64,000 nt of DNA, taken from NCBI GenBank assembly GCA_030429565.1, contig JAUIFE010000002.1:655113-719112 (forward strand), read 5' to 3'. Below the pieces are notes generated by a model that saw only the letters and a list, made by a program, of their open reading frames with translations, did not search any database and was not told the origin of the DNA. The position numbers were made by a program, and so were the translations under genes. Positions 63,998-64,000 of this stretch are shown one piece after another; positions within the stretch are counted from its first letter, which is position 1; each line of letters begins with the position of its first letter. This stretch comes from Holophagae bacterium. GTDB taxonomy: Bacteria > Acidobacteriota > Holophagae > Acanthopleuribacterales > Acanthopleuribacteraceae.

Positions 63998-64000
63998 AAC

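Noticed and set aside
1..64000. CRISPR array, rRNA, tRNA or riboswitch
   Set aside because: No regularly spaced repeats, no recognisable tRNA cloverleaf or rRNA text, and no known riboswitch core were found by reading; a covariance-model search would be needed to exclude small RNAs.

Overview
The window looks like a chromosomal segment of a Gram-negative, didermic bacterium with roughly mid-to-high 50s percent GC. It carries lpxA/lpxD/fabZ, bamA, an OmpH/Skp chaperone and LolC/LolD, so there is an outer membrane with lipid A. Frequent TTG and GTG starts, a ClpC-type unfoldase, a MoxR/DUF58/VWA operon, a large NRPS and a bacterial lipoxygenase together suggest an environmental or marine, secondary-metabolite-rich lineage, for example Acidobacteriota (Holophagae/Acanthopleuribacter-like) or a deltaproteobacterial-type group. 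That placement is inference. No rRNA, tRNA, CRISPR array, prophage or intact insertion sequence was recognised.

Left part (1-16.9 kb): a lipopeptide-type biosynthetic locus. On the minus strand lie a multimodular NRPS (running off the left edge) with a fatty-acyl-AMP-ligase loading module, an Ldh-family dehydrogenase, a VOC/epimerase-like protein, a secreted beta-propeller and a PvdE/SyrD-type cyclic-peptide ABC exporter. After a 1.1-kb gene-poor spacer, a membrane-anchored M28 peptidase and an MbtH-like protein lie on the plus strand, closed by a strong terminator. Pocket residues in the two visible adenylation domains read as alanine-like and leucine-like.

16.9-27.7 kb: a tightly coupled seven-gene minus-strand operon (MoxR ATPase, large membrane protein, ABC ATPase, ABC-2 permease, DUF58, BatA-like, double-VWA protein). 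28.3-41.3 kb is a mixed region: a lipoxygenase, a convergent pair of amide-bond-forming enzymes (GCS2-like plus RLAN/RimK ATP-grasp), CorA, MscS, a secreted alpha/beta hydrolase, an unknown 170-residue protein, RtcB, an MBL-fold hydrolase and the frameshifted remnant of a serine hydrolase.

41.8-56.0 kb: a minus-strand envelope cluster, in transcription order lysS-lolC-lolD-clpC-bamA-ompH-lpxD-fabZ-lpxA-tex, with overlapping genes in most of it. It joins lipoprotein release, OMP assembly and lipid A acylation. 56.3-63.1 kb is plus-strand: an O-antigen-ligase-like protein, pyrF, ligA, an NtrC-type regulator overlapping ligA, and gshB. An unknown minus-strand gene lies at the right edge. Several true starts are TTG or GTG or lie downstream of the longest possible start; these were chosen from ribosome-binding sites.
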